Positions 21,370 through 32,209 are shown, counted from the first letter of the stretch. The stretch: 64,000 bases of DNA from Monodelphis domestica (GCF_027887165.1 NC_077234.1:164203877-164267876); one strand, 5' to 3'. Numbers and translations are program-made. The notes: generated by a model not told the origin, from the letters alone.

Positions 21370-21500
21370 TGGGATCATAGATATGGAGCCTGAAAGGCCC
21401 CCAGAGGGCTATAGAGACTAACTCCATCCTTTCAGAGAACAAGATAGAGCAGCCCAGAGAGAGTGCTTTACCTAAAGCAGCCCAGTAGTTAAGCATCAGA
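21370..21500 (-). mobile_element. MIR-like SINE, antisense
   Basis: 'ggcccccagagggctataga', 'agcagcccagagagagtgct' and 'ttacctaaagcagcccagta' suggest the MIR3-type antisense core. Confidence 0.55.
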
Positions 21501-21511
21501 TAGTAATAAAT

Positions 21512-21746
21512 GTTGTAGTGTTCAGTGGTTTCAGTCATGTCTGACTCTTTGTGACATCATCTGGGGTTTTCTTGGCAAAGACACTGGAGTGGTTTGCCAT
21601 TTCCCACTCCAGATCCTTTTACAGATGAGGAAACTGAGGCAAATAGGGTAAAGTGACTTGGCCAGGGTCACACAGCTAGGAAGATCAGATTAGAATTTAG
21701 CAAGATGAGTTTTCCTAAGTTCTTGTTCCTCTGTGTCACCTAGCCA
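21512..21746 (-). mobile_element. MAR1-type CORE-SINE, antisense
   Basis: Well preserved: 'gtggtttcagtcatgtctga', 'ctggggttttcttggcaaag', 'ggagtggtttgccatttccc', 'cagatgaggaaactgaggca' and 'cagggtcacacagctaggaa'. Confidence 0.94.
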
Positions 21747-21805
21747 TTCCAATAATAATAGAAATAATAGAGAGTCTGCAAAATCTTTACAAATATTATT
21801 TCAGG

Positions 21806-21948
21806 GTGAGGCTGGGTAGCACAGTGGATAGGGGGCAAGGCCTAGAGATGGAAGATTCTGGGTTCCAATCTGGCCAAGTCATTTAACCCCAATTACCTTG
21901 CCCTTACTGCTCTTTATTGGTTCTAAGACAGAAGGTAAGGATTTTAAA
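21806..21948 (+). mobile_element. SINE-1/WSINE-type SINE with internal deletion
   Basis: 'ggctgggtagcacagtggat' head and 'gattctgggttccaatctgg' then direct passage to 'ccaagtcatttaaccccaat'. The 'cctcagacacttcctagctg' part is missing. Confidence 0.88.
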
Positions 21949-22167
21949 ATAGACATTATCTCAGCAGTAGCAGCAGGAACTATTGAAATTAAAAACTCTA
22001 GGTCTCATCTCAACAAATAAAGACATTAAATTATAGTATAAATGAATTTTTCAACCAGAAGGGACCATCACAAGGACTGCCTGATAATTCTGGTCCAATT
22101 GCTAAGACTGAGGTGTCAAACATAGCCAACTCTATATATTTCTCAAGTGTGACCCAAATTATTTTAA

Positions 22168-22372
22168 AAAGTAATTGGGAAAGGGGAAGCTCAATGGGTA
22201 GAGAGCCAGGACTGTAGATAGGGGGTTCAAATCTAGCCTCAAACATTTCCTAACTGTGTGGCCCTGGCCAAGTCACTTAATCCCCACTGCTTAGCCTTTA
22301 CCACCTTCTATCATGGAACCAAAACACAGTATTAATTCTAATATGGAAGGTAAGGTTTGGGTTTTTTTTTTT
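22168..22372 (+). mobile_element. SINE-1/WSINE-type SINE
   Basis: 'gaagctcaatgggtagagag', 'gttcaaatctagcctcaaac', 'cttaatccccactgcttagc' and 'ggaaccaaaacacagtatta'. Confidence 0.9.
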
Positions 22373-22640
22373 ATGTAATTGGGAAATATTTAACAAAATA
22401 AATCAAAATACAATAAAACAGATAATATTCCAATTTTAAATTAAGTCAATATGCCATAAGTAGGAACACTGATGCATGTATGGGTTAGTGATCCCTTTTC
22501 AATTTGAGTTTACGAAACAACTGAAAGTGGCTTAAATAGGAATGGGGACCATTTTTTCTAATGTGGGTTGCCAAACAAAAGCCATATTTAAAAAATCAAC
22601 TTAATAATATAATAATATCTCTCTAAAAAAAAAAATCATC

Positions 22641-22815
22641 AGAGGCAGCTGATGAACAGCCAGGCCTAGAGAGGGGAGGTCCTAGGTTCAAATCTGACCT
22701 CAGACACTTCCCAGCTGTGTGACCCTGGGCAAGTGACTTAACTCCTAATGCTTAGCCCTTACCACTCTTCTGCCTTTGTATTGATTCTAAGATGGAAAGT
22801 ATGGGGTTTAAAACA
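22641..22815 (+). mobile_element. SINE-1/WSINE-type SINE
   Basis: 'gaggtcctaggttcaaatct', 'cttcccagctgtgtgaccct', 'cttaactcctaatgcttagc' and 'gccttaccactcttctgcc'-like sequence. Head shortened. Confidence 0.92.
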
Positions 22816-22857
22816 TAAATGAATAAAATTTCAACTTAAACTACTTTCTATATTAAG

Positions 22858-22900
22858 AATACTCAGCTAGGTGACATAGTAGGTAGACTGCAGACTGTAG
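22858..22900 (+). mobile_element. MAR1-type SINE, 5' part (host of a solo LTR)
   Basis: 'gctaggtgacatagtaggta' then 'gactgcagactgtag', corresponding to the head of MAR1. The element resumes at 23527. Confidence 0.8.
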
Positions 22901-23522
22901 TGTGAAGATGGAATTAACTTTCCCCTGCCCATTTTTAAAATTTAATCACCAGAAGCGTATACATCCCACTTATCCTTAAGTGGGGGAGGTCTGTGTGTTA
23001 AAGTGGGTGACAAATCAGGACCACTGACTGCCCCCTGGGCAGCCCTAAGCAGAGCTTTAGCTGTATGTAATTGATGCACATGAAATGGAAGGAAGGCACA
23101 GGAAGTGACGAAAAGGAAGGGTCTTTAAAAATGCTAAGAACTTCCTGTGAGAGATCTTTCACCTTCAACTTGACCTTGGAGGAGCTCTGGCTGAGGACTG
23201 CTTCTATTAGGACTACCACTTGGGTGAGAGAGAAAGGCTGACTCCTTTCCCTGGTTTGTTCTGAGAGATACTAGCCTCCCCTAAACCCTTGTTTAATTGA
23301 CCCCTAGGCCCTCTGGCTGGAGTAAAGGCAGGGCTTGAGCCAATAGTCTAACTCGTTAAGCTAGATTTCTTACTCTGCCCTCTTTCTCATTTCTCTACTT
23401 TCACTTTCTATACTTTATAAATAAATTGCTAAAAAAACATTTGGAATTAACTCCTGGTGACCACATGCTAATAAATTTAGTTCAACCCTTTAATTTTAAT
23501 CCCTTACATTGTGGCCCTTACA
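22901..23522 (+). mobile_element. solo LTR of an endogenous retrovirus, nested in a MAR1 SINE
   Basis: 622 bp running from TGTGAAGATGG to CCCTTACA. It is flanked by GTAG (22897-22900) and ATAG (23523-23526), a 4-bp target duplication with one change; removing it rejoins the MAR1 sequence cleanly. AATAAA lies at 23420-23425, about 100 nt before the end, the usual place for an LTR. Shares 'ctgcccatttttaaa', 'taatcaccagaagcgtata' and a 'ggcacaggaagtga' region with LTRs at 49.1 and 51.9 kb. A 4-bp duplication and TG...CA ends fit a gammaretrovirus-like (class I) element; the class is inference. No internal gag/pol/env is present. Confidence 0.85.
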
Positions 23523-23526
23523 ATAG

Positions 23527-23742
23527 TCAGAAAGACTCATCTTCTGAGTTGAAATTTGGCTTCAGACACTTACTAGCTGTATGATCTTGGGCAAGTCATT
23601 TAACCCTATTTGTCTCAGTTTCCTCATCTGCAAGATGAGCCAGAGAAGAGAATGGCAAACCACTCCAGTATCTTTAAAAAGAAAACTCCAAATGAGGGCA
23701 TGAGGAGTCAGACATGACCAGAAAACATTTGAACAACAATAT
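23527..23742 (+). mobile_element. MAR1-type SINE, 3' part
   Basis: 'tcagaaagactcatcttctg', 'gcaagtcatttaaccctatt', 'cagtttcctcatctgcaaga', 'ggcaaaccactccagtatct' and 'aaactccaaatgagggcatg'. Completes the element begun at 22858. Confidence 0.92.
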
Positions 23743-24230
23743 ATTAAGAATAGGGAAATAAAGTTTTAAAAAATATATTAACTGTACATTATAGTAGAGA
23801 AACTAGAAGGGGGAAAAAAAGAAGGAATCAGAGGGTAAAGAGAGAAGAGAAAAAGGCAGAGGAAGAGGCAAATATAGGGGTGTGGGGGAGACCAAGAAGA
23901 AATGTCAAAGAGATCATTGATAGAAAAAGGAAGATAAATCTTGAATAGAATCTCATCAAGTTTTGAGATAAATGTTAATGGATATTCACATCTCTGACCA
24001 GGTTTCAGATTTTTAATTTTTGTCTCCTGCCTTTTTAAAATATTTGGATTTACTGATTACCATTGTCCATGGATCTTAGACCATTTTATTACTTTAGAAT
24101 CTCAACTCCAAGGCCAGAATAACAACCCATTCAAATGATTATTATTCCCTAAACTGCAGCATCAGTAAAGAAGAGACAGCCCCCTGCCCCCAAAAAATAT
24201 GGCCAAAATCTGACCACCAAGCTCAAAGAT
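23743..24230. other. unique intron sequence with a purine-rich stretch
   Basis: 23805-23935 is A/G-rich. No exon or named repeat. Confidence 0.45.
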
Positions 24231-24231
24231 C

Positions 24232-24434
24232 TGTTTGTTGCTGTCAGTGTTGCGTCATTTTAGTCAGTTAGGATTCTTCGTGACTCCAAATGAGGTTTTC
24301 TTGGCAAAGATACTGGAATGATTTGCCATTTTCTTCTCCACCTCATTTTACAGATGAGAAAACTGAGGCAACCAAGGTTAGGTGACTTACTCCAGATCAC
24401 TCTGCTAGTAAGACTGAGGCTAGATTTACTTTAA
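24232..24434 (-). mobile_element. MAR1-type CORE-SINE, antisense
   Basis: 'gtgactccaaatgaggtttt', 'cttggcaaagatactggaat', 'acagatgagaaaactgaggc' and 'ccagatcactctgctagtaa'. The tRNA-like head is missing. Confidence 0.92.
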
Positions 24435-25185
24435 AGGAAGAATAGCTTCCCTATAAATCCAATCTGTACTCCTGTTTACATCACCAAGATTTCCAAAAAT
24501 ATCCACAAAGAACCCAAAATCTTTTTGGTTTACTACCTTTAAAAAAAAGATTTTTTAATATCAGGCACCCAGAGAGTATTTTTATTGGGTGCCCATGATT
24601 TGGTCAGCACTGAGTTAAGTATGAGTGATCACTACAGCTTCTACATCTGAACTCTTAGCTTGTTCTTCTTCCTTCTCCCTCTTTATCATTCCCTATCCTA
24701 GATAAGGCATTCTTCAAGATTCTCTCTTCCACCTTCTTCCTCTTTGATTTTTTTCCTCCTCAGAGTTTTGGGAATGCAATCTTTGCAAAGACTGGTGGGT
24801 GGGGGAGAGGCATGGATATGGAACACTGCATTTATTGTAAGAATTGGCTCATGCATTTGTTAGTTCTGCTGAACTACTTTTATTTTCTTCTTGGTTTTTT
24901 ATTATTTGTAAAAGATAGCTCTCTGGGTGGGGTAAATATTGATGGAAGTGATATAAAAACAAAAGCAATCAATGGAAAAAATGTTTACCCTTCCTCAGTG
25001 ATTGCACCATAGATTTCATGATTGTGTTTCTACAAACACCAAGCCAAGCTTGAGGCTCGGGACAAAGACTCTATTCCAGGTCCTAGATCATGCTCTGTTC
25101 CAGTATTATAAAAAGAATAAAGTGTTAGTCCAACAGGCCTACTTACAACTTCCCAAGCACAAAATGCTAAAGCTGCTTTCTTTCC
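24435..25185. other. unique intron sequence
   Basis: Nothing recognised. Small plus-strand frames at 24812-25012 and 25002-25250 have no support. Confidence 0.45.
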
Positions 25186-25186
25186 A

Positions 25187-25270
25187 GCTAAGTTTAATTA
25201 ATCATAGATTTACTAAGCACCTACTGAAAGCTAAATCCTGGGGTTACTAGGACAAAAAGTTTGTAAAGAG
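25187..25270 (-). mobile_element. L2/L3-type LINE fragment, antisense
   Basis: 'taatcatagatttactaagc', 'acctactgaaagctaaatcc', 'tggggttactaggacaaaaa', the antisense L2 3' end. Confidence 0.65.
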
Positions 25271-25377
25271 AGCAGAGACTAAGTTAAATGGATAAAATCA
25301 AAAATTAAATAAATAAAATCAAATTAAATAATTAAACTGATCTAATTAAATAAATAAAATATCACTACTGCACATTA

Positions 25378-25610
25378 ACCAATATTTATTAAACCCCTAT
25401 TATTTACCAGGCATTGCCCCAAGAAATGTGGATACAAAAAAAGACAAAAGACAATTCCTACCTTTATCAGAGCAAACAGAAACACAAAGCTTAGGAGAGA
25501 TGAAGGCTAAAGGACCAAAAGGGGGAAAATACCAGATAAAGAGTGGTGAGGAGGAAAGCCTGTGGAATAAAGAGGAGGAGGGGGAGGAAGACTAGGAGGA
25601 AGCAAGGAAG
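25378..25610 (-). mobile_element. L2/L3-type LINE, antisense
   Basis: 'taaccaatatttattaaacc', 'cctattatttaccaggcatt', 'tggatacaaaaaaagacaaa' then a diverged middle. A second independent antisense 3' end within 200 bp of the last. Confidence 0.68.
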
Positions 25611-25619
25611 ATTTCGAGG

Positions 25620-25828
25620 ATACTGATATTTCTCTTGTTTCAAAGGGCTTTACATACATCATCCCCTCCCAATAACCCTAGAAGGTAAATATACCAGGTA
25701 TGTTTATCCTCGTTTTACACATGGGGAAAAATTGGGGTGTATAGAGACCATACTTGCCCACGATGACACAGCTGGTAATGTTAGGGACAGAAAGTGAATT
25801 GAGGTCCCTCCTGACTATTTCGGACACT
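25620..25828 (-). mobile_element. MIR-family SINE, antisense
   Basis: 'gggctttacatacatcatcc', 'ggtatgtttatcctcgtttt', 'acacatggggaaaaattggg' and 'gatgacacagctggtaatgt'. Confidence 0.82.
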
Positions 25829-26624
25829 ATTTCCCATTATAACCTGCTTGCCAAGTATATAGACAGGAGATACATTCAATACTCCAAGAGTGTTTTGGGA
25901 GGGAACTTTGTTGCAAAGGGTCAAAGACTTGGCTTTGAAGGAGTGTCACCACAACATTCTAAAGAGAAAACCAATGTGATCAAAGGGAGAGATGAGAAGG
26001 ATAACTTTGAGCCTTGATAAAAGGAACAGCAAAGCTTAAGGGACCAGTGTCCTTAGCTGAAGGTCAAATATTTACAAACACAATCCAACCCACCAGCCCC
26101 CCCCCCCCATCACTACTTCCTGAAAAAAGGACCAACAGCACACTGAACCCTCAGTGCCCGGAGCACACTAGAGCTTTGAAAGTACCCAAAGAGGATGATT
26201 CTAAAATGTTCTGCCAATTAATTACTCTTTTATAATCTTTGACTTCTCTCCAACTATCATTCATTTCTTCTTTCAAATCCATTTGCTGCTTTTGGTCTGG
26301 CTGAATGGTATTCGTGAGAATAAAATGTCCAGATTCTAAATGAAATCAATCTCCAGGGAATTATCACAACTCAGGGAAAACTACAGACTCCCTTAGACAA
26401 GACCAGACTCAAGCTACGTCCTCCACGTTCAACTGTTTGACCATTGTGGCTGTCCTGGAAATGACGATCGATAGTTATGATTTACTCATCTCAATTAAAA
26501 TCCCTCAGACTTAGCAGTTCTGACAGGCTCACTGCTTATAAGATATCTACATCTTCTCTTTACTTCTCCTCCCCATCTTCCATCACCCAGTAAGGCACAG
26601 TCAGACTGAAAATGCTAATACTCT
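25829..26624. other. unique intron sequence; includes a C-run
   Basis: 14 consecutive C near 26097-26110. The rest shows no named repeat. 26230-26560 is of ordinary composition and repeat-free, a reasonable place to look for conserved non-coding sequence. Confidence 0.45.
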
Positions 26625-26735
26625 TGCTTTCAATTCAATTCAATAAATCATGCAGTACCTTCCACATGCAAGGCTCTGGAGATACAACAAAGACAAAAAG
26701 AAAACTATTCTTTCCTGTGAGGTCCTTTCATCCTT
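26625..26735 (-). mobile_element. L2-type LINE fragment, antisense
   Basis: 'caattcaataaatcatgcag', 'taccttccacatgcaaggct' and 'ctggagatacaacaaagaca'. Confidence 0.65.
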
Positions 26736-27344
26736 GGAGTGGAAAGAGGAATGAGATCTATAAGTAAAAAGGAGCTGGCAAAAATAATGGAGATTTGCTT
26801 TAAAACAAGAAATAAATCCTCATCTCTTACAGAGCTACAAATTTCATTTGATCCTTTCATGGAACTACAAATTCACCTGGGCTTTTGGAGCTGGGGCAAT
26901 ATTCTTCACTATTTCAAATTTCAAAACTTTTTCTTATTTTACATGGAAACATTACAAGTTAGAATTACCGCTGAGCTAGTGGGTATCCAAACTGTGATCA
27001 AATAAAGAGAACCACAAGGCTTTGGAAGGTAGCTACAGATGGTGATGAGCCCATGGTGTCTGACTGAATCAGTGTCAGTCTGACATGACTTCATGTATAT
27101 ACTCTTGGTTTGTTTGGTTTTTTTAATAGATTTACTCTCAGTAATTCTAGGGGAACCAAGTTTTCAAGAGTGGCTGCCTCTGGATAAGAAGTTTCTTCTC
27201 CAAATCATTAGCCAGAACATTCGGGTCACATTGTAGGGAAAGGGTTTAGGAGAACACTGAAAAAGGTACCTTGCTTTCCTCCATACTCCACATCCTGGGT
27301 GAGCACAGAAGCAAAGAGGAGAGGCAGATACTACCTTTTTGATA
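26736..27344. other. unique intron sequence
   Basis: Nothing supportable. The 88-codon frame at 26739-27005 has no recognised similarity. Confidence 0.45.
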
Positions 27345-27446
27345 GAATAATAAACTCCCTGCGTAGGGACTGTTTTAGTATTGTATCTGAATTGTTTGTG
27401 CCTTTCACAGAGTAAAGATTTAATAAATTCTTTTTGATTGACCAAA
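27345..27446 (+). mobile_element. L2-type LINE 3' end fragment
   Basis: 'agggactgttttagtattgt', 'gtgcctttcacagagtaaag' and 'atttaataaattctttttga' followed by 'ttgacc'. Confidence 0.6.
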
Positions 27447-28335
27447 TACTAGCCTGACTATAAAAATGTCCCCTTACTCTATTCACGCAAACTCAGATAA
27501 GAAATGGAGACCCATGTTGTGAGAGGATAATGAAGCTAAAGACCAAGAATCTCTAAAATTCTATTCTTGACAGAGCCGTAGAGAAAAAATATCTCCTTCC
27601 AAACTGAAGATGTATATTTTCTTCCCCCCCACCTTTTTTTTCTTCTTTTTAGGACTCAGAACTTCCAAAAACTGAGGAAAGGTTGACAATAAAAATGCAA
27701 TACTACCAGTCATTGCAATTGTTCTTTGTTGGATTGGAGGAGGAAGAGGGGGAAAAATGGATCAAACATCTCATAACTCCTATTTATAAGCCATCTTTTT
27801 TTAAAAGGAAAAAAATTCATGTCCTCAAGTAAAAAGTATATTTTTAACTTTTGAATTTTAAGGGGGAAAAGGAGGAAATACTGAATATAGACCACTAAAC
27901 TGGATTTAGAAGCAGTCTCGAAATCTCTTTTCCTGGACACTAAACCACAACAAGTTAGGGATTTCTGAGAATGTTTCAAAAAATGTGAAATGAACACCAC
28001 ACTCTCCAGACAACTAAATATATTTCTCTTCACACTATAAAAAGTTCTATTGTGTACAAAACAGATTAGCCCAAAGAATAACATGACTTTGAGGAGTTTT
28101 TTTGATTAAATTTAATTATTTTTCAGTTAACAAGAATTTATTTTCTCTCTCCCACTTCACCTCACAACTACTAAGAAAGAAAAAAAAAACAGAAAAAAAA
28201 CCCTTTTTGTTATAAATGCATTTCTAAGCCCAGCAAATTCCCTAATGGCCAACATGATTTTTTTTCTATTATAAATATCAATGTGTTGAATCCTTTTTTA
28301 AGCAACACCACAAAAGTTCCCAATAAATTAAGTCA
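27447..28335. other. unique intron sequence
   Basis: AT-rich, no exon or named repeat. The 124-codon minus-strand frame at 27710-28084 is hydrophobic and low-complexity with no splice framing. Confidence 0.4.
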
Positions 28336-28337
28336 CT

Positions 28338-28502
28338 GAGAAGCAGCATGCTTCAGTAGAGAAAGGGCCAGCTTTGGAGTTCAAAAGACTTGTGTTTAGG
28401 TCCTACTCTGTGATCCCTATTAGCTGCATTAACTTAAAAGAGTTGACTTAGTTTCTCTTTACCCCAGAAAGCTCTTCACAACTATAAAGTTATAAAGGAG
28501 TT
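28338..28502 (+). mobile_element. MIR-family SINE
   Basis: 'cagcatgcttcagtagagaa', 'ctttggagttcaaaagactt', 'gtgtttaggtcctactctgt' and 'gatccctattagctgcatta'. Confidence 0.75.
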
Positions 28503-28589
28503 GCTGATCTACAACTATAGAGCTTCCACACCAAAAACTCCTTAATATGGATGAAATTGCAGTTCCAGGGAAGATGAGAGGAATCAAGA

Positions 28590-28720
28590 ATCAGTTGAAC
28601 AACAAACATTTTCCAGTGCCTTGATGTGACGGGCTTCTCTGGTTCTTAGAAACAAATACAAAAGCACGACATGGTCCCTGTCTTTAGGAAACATATTTAC
28701 CGGAAACATATTGACTGGGA
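28590..28720 (-). mobile_element. L2-type LINE fragment, antisense
   Basis: 'gaacaacaaacattttccag', 'gaaacaaatacaaaagcacg' and 'acatggtccctgtctttagg'. Confidence 0.55.
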
Positions 28721-28734
28721 AGTAAATATTACAT

Positions 28735-28870
28735 GTATTCAAATATATGTTATTCATACATATATAAAAATGTAAATATATATATGAAATGCATGATCGG
28801 TAAATAAAAGATGAGTAAATATTACATGTGTTGTTATATATAACATGTTACATATATGTATGTTACACAT
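28735..28870. repeat. AT/ATGT-rich low-complexity stretch
   Basis: Irregular 'tacatatata', 'tgttatatataacatgttac' and similar. Confidence 0.85.
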
Positions 28871-28894
28871 GTGAAAATTCAAAATAATTTGAGA

Positions 28895-29163
28895 GAGGGC
28901 CAACAAAGAGGGAAAGGAACAAGCACTTACCATGTGGCAGGCACTAGTCTAAGCATATTATAAATATTATTTCATTCCATCCTCACCATATCTCTGGGAA
29001 ATAGACATTCATTGCCTCCATTTTACAGCTGAGAAAATTGAGGCAGACAAAAGTTAAGTGGCTCCCCTAAGATCACATCAGTAATGTATATTTGATGTTG
29101 GATTTGAACTCAGCTCTTCCCTACTCCTGACCGAGTACTCTATCCCCCTGCACCACTTACCTG
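28895..29163 (-). mobile_element. MIR/THER1-type SINE, antisense, near full length
   Basis: 'aagcacttaccatgtggcag', 'ccattttacagctgagaaaa', 'ttgaggcagacaaaagttaa', 'gatttgaactcagctcttcc' and 'gcaccacttacctggc'. Confidence 0.88.
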
Positions 29164-29164
29164 G

Positions 29165-29520
29165 CTCAATGAAGCTGAACAAAAAAGACCTCTAGAAGAA
29201 GGCAGTACTTACACTGACTTTGAAGGGAGCCAAGAGTTCCAAATATTGAGGTAAAGAGCCAAAACCTTTTAGGCACAGGGAGACAATCTATGCATTAACA
29301 CAAAGGTAGGCCAGTTTGGCTGGGCCAATGGGGAATGGGAAAATTCTCATCCTTCTATCTGCAAAGGTGGGCTGGAACCAGACCATAAAGAGCTTTATAA
29401 GTCAAGGAGCTGTAGTTATTGTAGCAGCAATGGGGAGCCACTAATCTATATTGAGCATGAGAATTACCTGGTCAGATCTGTACTTAAAGAATATCTATTT
29501 GGCATTTGTAAGGAGGTAAT
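29165..29520 (-). mobile_element. CR1-clade L3/L2-type LINE, antisense
   Basis: 'aggccagtttggctgggcca', 'agaccataaagagctttata', 'gcaatggggagccactaatc', 'ttacctggtcagatctgtac': the antisense internal 3' region of L3-type elements. Confidence 0.75.
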
Positions 29521-29613
29521 CAAATACTTTTTTCTTAAAAATTATCAATTTGATGAGGCAAAAATTATTTTTTAGAAAGTGTACCAATTTCTATTTCTAA
29601 AGTGAACATGATT
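29429..29613 (+). repeat. local tandem duplication, copy A
   Basis: Runs from 'aatggggagccactaatct' to 'aagtgaacatga' and is repeated, about 15% diverged by eye, at 29627-29755 plus 30153-30230. Arms share 'acttaaagaatatctatttg' exactly. Confidence 0.85.
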
Positions 29614-29626
29614 TATTCTAGGGGCA

Positions 29627-30230
29627 AATGGGGAGCCACTGATTTCTCTTGAGCTGGAGAAATTACCTGATCAGACCTATACTTAAAGAATATCTATTTG
29701 ACATTTGCAAGGAAGTAATCAAAAATATTTTTCTTAAAAATATCAATTTTTGATGCAGAGTGAAAGGAGCAGAAGCAGGAGAACATTATACACAGAGATG
29801 GATATACTATGGTACAATCAAATGTAATGGACTTCTCTACTAGCAGCAATGCAGTGATCCAGAACACTTAAGAGAAAGAACACTATCCACATCCAGAGAA
29901 AGAACAGTGGAAGCAGAAACACAGAAGAAAAACAACTGCTTGATCACATGGGTAGAGGGGGAGATGATTGGAGATATACTCTAAACGCAAATATTAAGAA
30001 TATGCAAATAGGTCTGGATCAATGACACATGTAAAACCCAGTGGAATTGCTCATTGACTTCTGGCAGGGGGTTGGAGGAGAGGAGGGAAAGAACATGAAT
30101 CATGTAACCATGGGAAAGTATTCTATATTAACTGATTAAATAAAAATTTTCAAAAAAATATCAATTTTGATGGGGCAAAAAATGATTTTTTAAAAAAATG
30201 TACCAATTTCTACTTCTAAAGTGAATATGA
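29627..30230 (+). repeat. local tandem duplication, copy B (interrupted by L1)
   Basis: First part 29627-29755, second part 30153-30230. The L1 in between is absent from copy A, so the duplication came first. Confidence 0.85.
29756..30152 (+). mobile_element. L1 3' end inserted in copy B of the duplication
   Basis: 'cagagtgaaaggagcagaag', 'gcagtgatccagaacactta', 'atgacacatgtaaaacccag', 'gaacatgaatcatgtaacca' and the tail 'gattaaataaaaattttc'. 'aaaaatatcaatttttgatg' before it and 'aaaaaatatcaattttgatg' after it form a target duplication of roughly 15-20 bp. Confidence 0.88.
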
Positions 30231-30327
30231 TGTAAGTCACCCTGATGAAAACTTGTCACAGGCTAACAGTATCTGGAATGAAAACACAGGTAAAATATCA
30301 CAAATAACAATTAAGAATTAAACTAAA

Positions 30328-30487
30328 ATAGTTCAAATCTAGCCTGGGACACTTCTTAATTGTGTGACCCTGAGTAAGTCATTTAGTCCCCCATTGCCTA
30401 GCCCTTACCTCTCTCTCCTAATCTGCCTTGGAACCAATACATAGTATCGACTCTAAGGTGGAAGGTATGGATTAAAAAAAAAAAAAG
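30328..30487 (+). mobile_element. SINE-1/WSINE-type SINE, 5'-truncated
   Basis: Begins at 'gttcaaatctagcctgggac' and continues 'gtcatttagtcccccattgc', 'tgccttggaaccaatacata', then an A-run. The tRNA-like head is absent. Confidence 0.92.
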
Positions 30488-30848
30488 AATTCAACTAAAT
30501 CAGAGCATGTTCAACTGAGCCATGACTCCTCTAAGGAGCTGCTTGTAATTGTCAGCTGTGTCCAAATGGGATGCAGCTGAGAATACTAATGAAGAAAAGT
30601 CAGACAAGACAGAGCTATGGATGGGAGAATTACTGCACGCCTTGTGCCATGGAGTCACATGAGAGCAGAGTGGAGTTGTAGTAATTCTCTGGAAACACAG
30701 GGCTTTGAGTGTCTTCTTGCTATTATGAAATAGCAAGGATGGGAGAGCAAAAGGGAAGGGAGGGACAGGAAGGAGAGAGGGAAAGGGTGAGGAGAGGGGA
30801 GAGGGCTACTGGGCAAGAGGAGAGAAAATATCTCCAGGAAAGCACAGA
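30488..30848. other. unique intron sequence with a purine-rich tract
   Basis: 30735-30830 is almost all A/G ('gggagggacaggaaggagag'). The opposed open frames there are compositional artefacts. Confidence 0.5.
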
Positions 30849-30849
30849 T

Positions 30850-31280
30850 CTGATGCAACCCTTTGAATTAATCCAATTCCCACTGCCTACTGGATAAAGT
30901 ATGTTTCCAATCTACTTAGCCAGATTCATCTTACAATATCTCCTCCCTTCAGGTGCTCTAGATTCTAGTCAGAGCATCCTAACACCATTCTGGAAAGACA
31001 TCCCACAATTGACTTCCTCCATGCCTTTGCTTCCTGAGGCAGGGAATGCTCTTCCTCTCCCACAACTCTAGAAGTTAAAATCTTTCCTCTGAACCTTCAA
31101 GTCCCACCTCATAGCCCATCCTCCCAGGAGCCCTAATATCTCAGACGAAAGAGATTTCTCCCTTTCCTGAGCTTTCATGGAACTTTTTACTTCTCTACTT
31201 TGTTTTACTTGCATCTTTTTTCTCCCCTTACCACACTGTTGGCTCCTTTAGGGCAAGAACCCTGTTCTACCCAGCAAGGG
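30850..31280 (+). mobile_element. CR1-clade L2-type LINE 3' end
   Basis: 'ttccaatctacttagccaga', 'catgcctttgcttcctgagg', 'cttcaagtcccacctcatag', 'ttggctcctttagggcaaga' keep the L2 order over about 430 nt. Confidence 0.75.
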
Positions 31281-31494
31281 ATTATTGTTATTGTTGTTCA
31301 ATCGTTTTAATCTTGGCCAACTCTTCATGACCTCATTTGGGGTTTTCTTGGCAAAGATATTTGGCTTTTCCTTCTCCAGCTCATTTTACATATAAGGAAA
31401 CTGAGGACAAGAGGGTTAAATGTCTTAATTTGAACTCAGGACTTTCTGGCTTTAAACCCAGTGCTCTATCCACTGCATTATCCAACTGCCCCTC
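31281..31494 (-). mobile_element. MAR1-type CORE-SINE, antisense
   Basis: 'gttgttcaatcgttttaatc', 'ctcatttggggttttcttgg', 'cttctccagctcattttaca' and 'gctctatccactgcattatc'. Confidence 0.92.
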
Positions 31495-31602
31495 ACTGCA
31501 TACACTTCATCTTTAGTCAGAAATTTAAAAAAAAAAGTTTATTAAATCTAGTTAGCATATGTGCCTAAAGTATGAGCAAACAAGGATGACATTATAAATT
31601 CT

Positions 31603-31760
31603 GTTTTACCAATACCAAGTACTGGTTCCAAGGCTAGGCAACTGAGGTTAAGTGATTTTCCCAGGGTCACACAGTTGGGAAATGTCTGAAGTCACATTTG
31701 AACCCAGGACCCCCTAACTCCAGGACTGCTTCTCCATCCACTGAGAGACCTGGCTACCCC
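31603..31760 (-). mobile_element. SINE-1/WSINE-type SINE, antisense
   Basis: 'ggctaggcaactgaggttaa', 'cccagggtcacacagttggg', 'catttgaacccaggaccccc' and 'ccatccactgagagacctgg'. Confidence 0.9.
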
Positions 31761-32208
31761 TGTTTTTCATTTTCTATATGAGGGAGGATGATTGAAAAAG
31801 GAAGGAAATACAGGGTTTTAAGATTCATTTTATTCCTGATCCTATAATATCCTTTTTTTCCCATAAGATACTTCTTTTAGTATTATGGCCTGACCAAGGT
31901 TGTTCTGGATATTATAATGAGGTTTGAGATAACCTTCAATTTGAGATTACTTGAGTGAAAAATTAGATGATGAATTTATCTAAGTGGAAATCCATTTAGC
32001 CAAATTCTCTAAATCACTTTGTTGACTCACAACTAAGCATTTTGACTGAAGTGGTTGATCAGTTCAACCAAACAAATTTTTTCCCCCACAAAGACCTGAC
32101 TAACAGGTTTAACTAGTGAATTAAATAAAGAAGCCAGTTGGGTTTGACCTTGGAAGACACAATGAGGAGTCATGATCAAGCCAAAAAGAGGCAAGGTTAG
32201 GGGTTTTT
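31761..32208. other. unique intron sequence
   Basis: Nothing recognised. Confidence 0.45.
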
Positions 32209-32209
32209 G

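Noticed and set aside
27710-28084. 124-codon minus-strand frame
   Set aside because: AT-rich sequence giving Phe/Leu/Ser-rich translation; no domain or exon signals.
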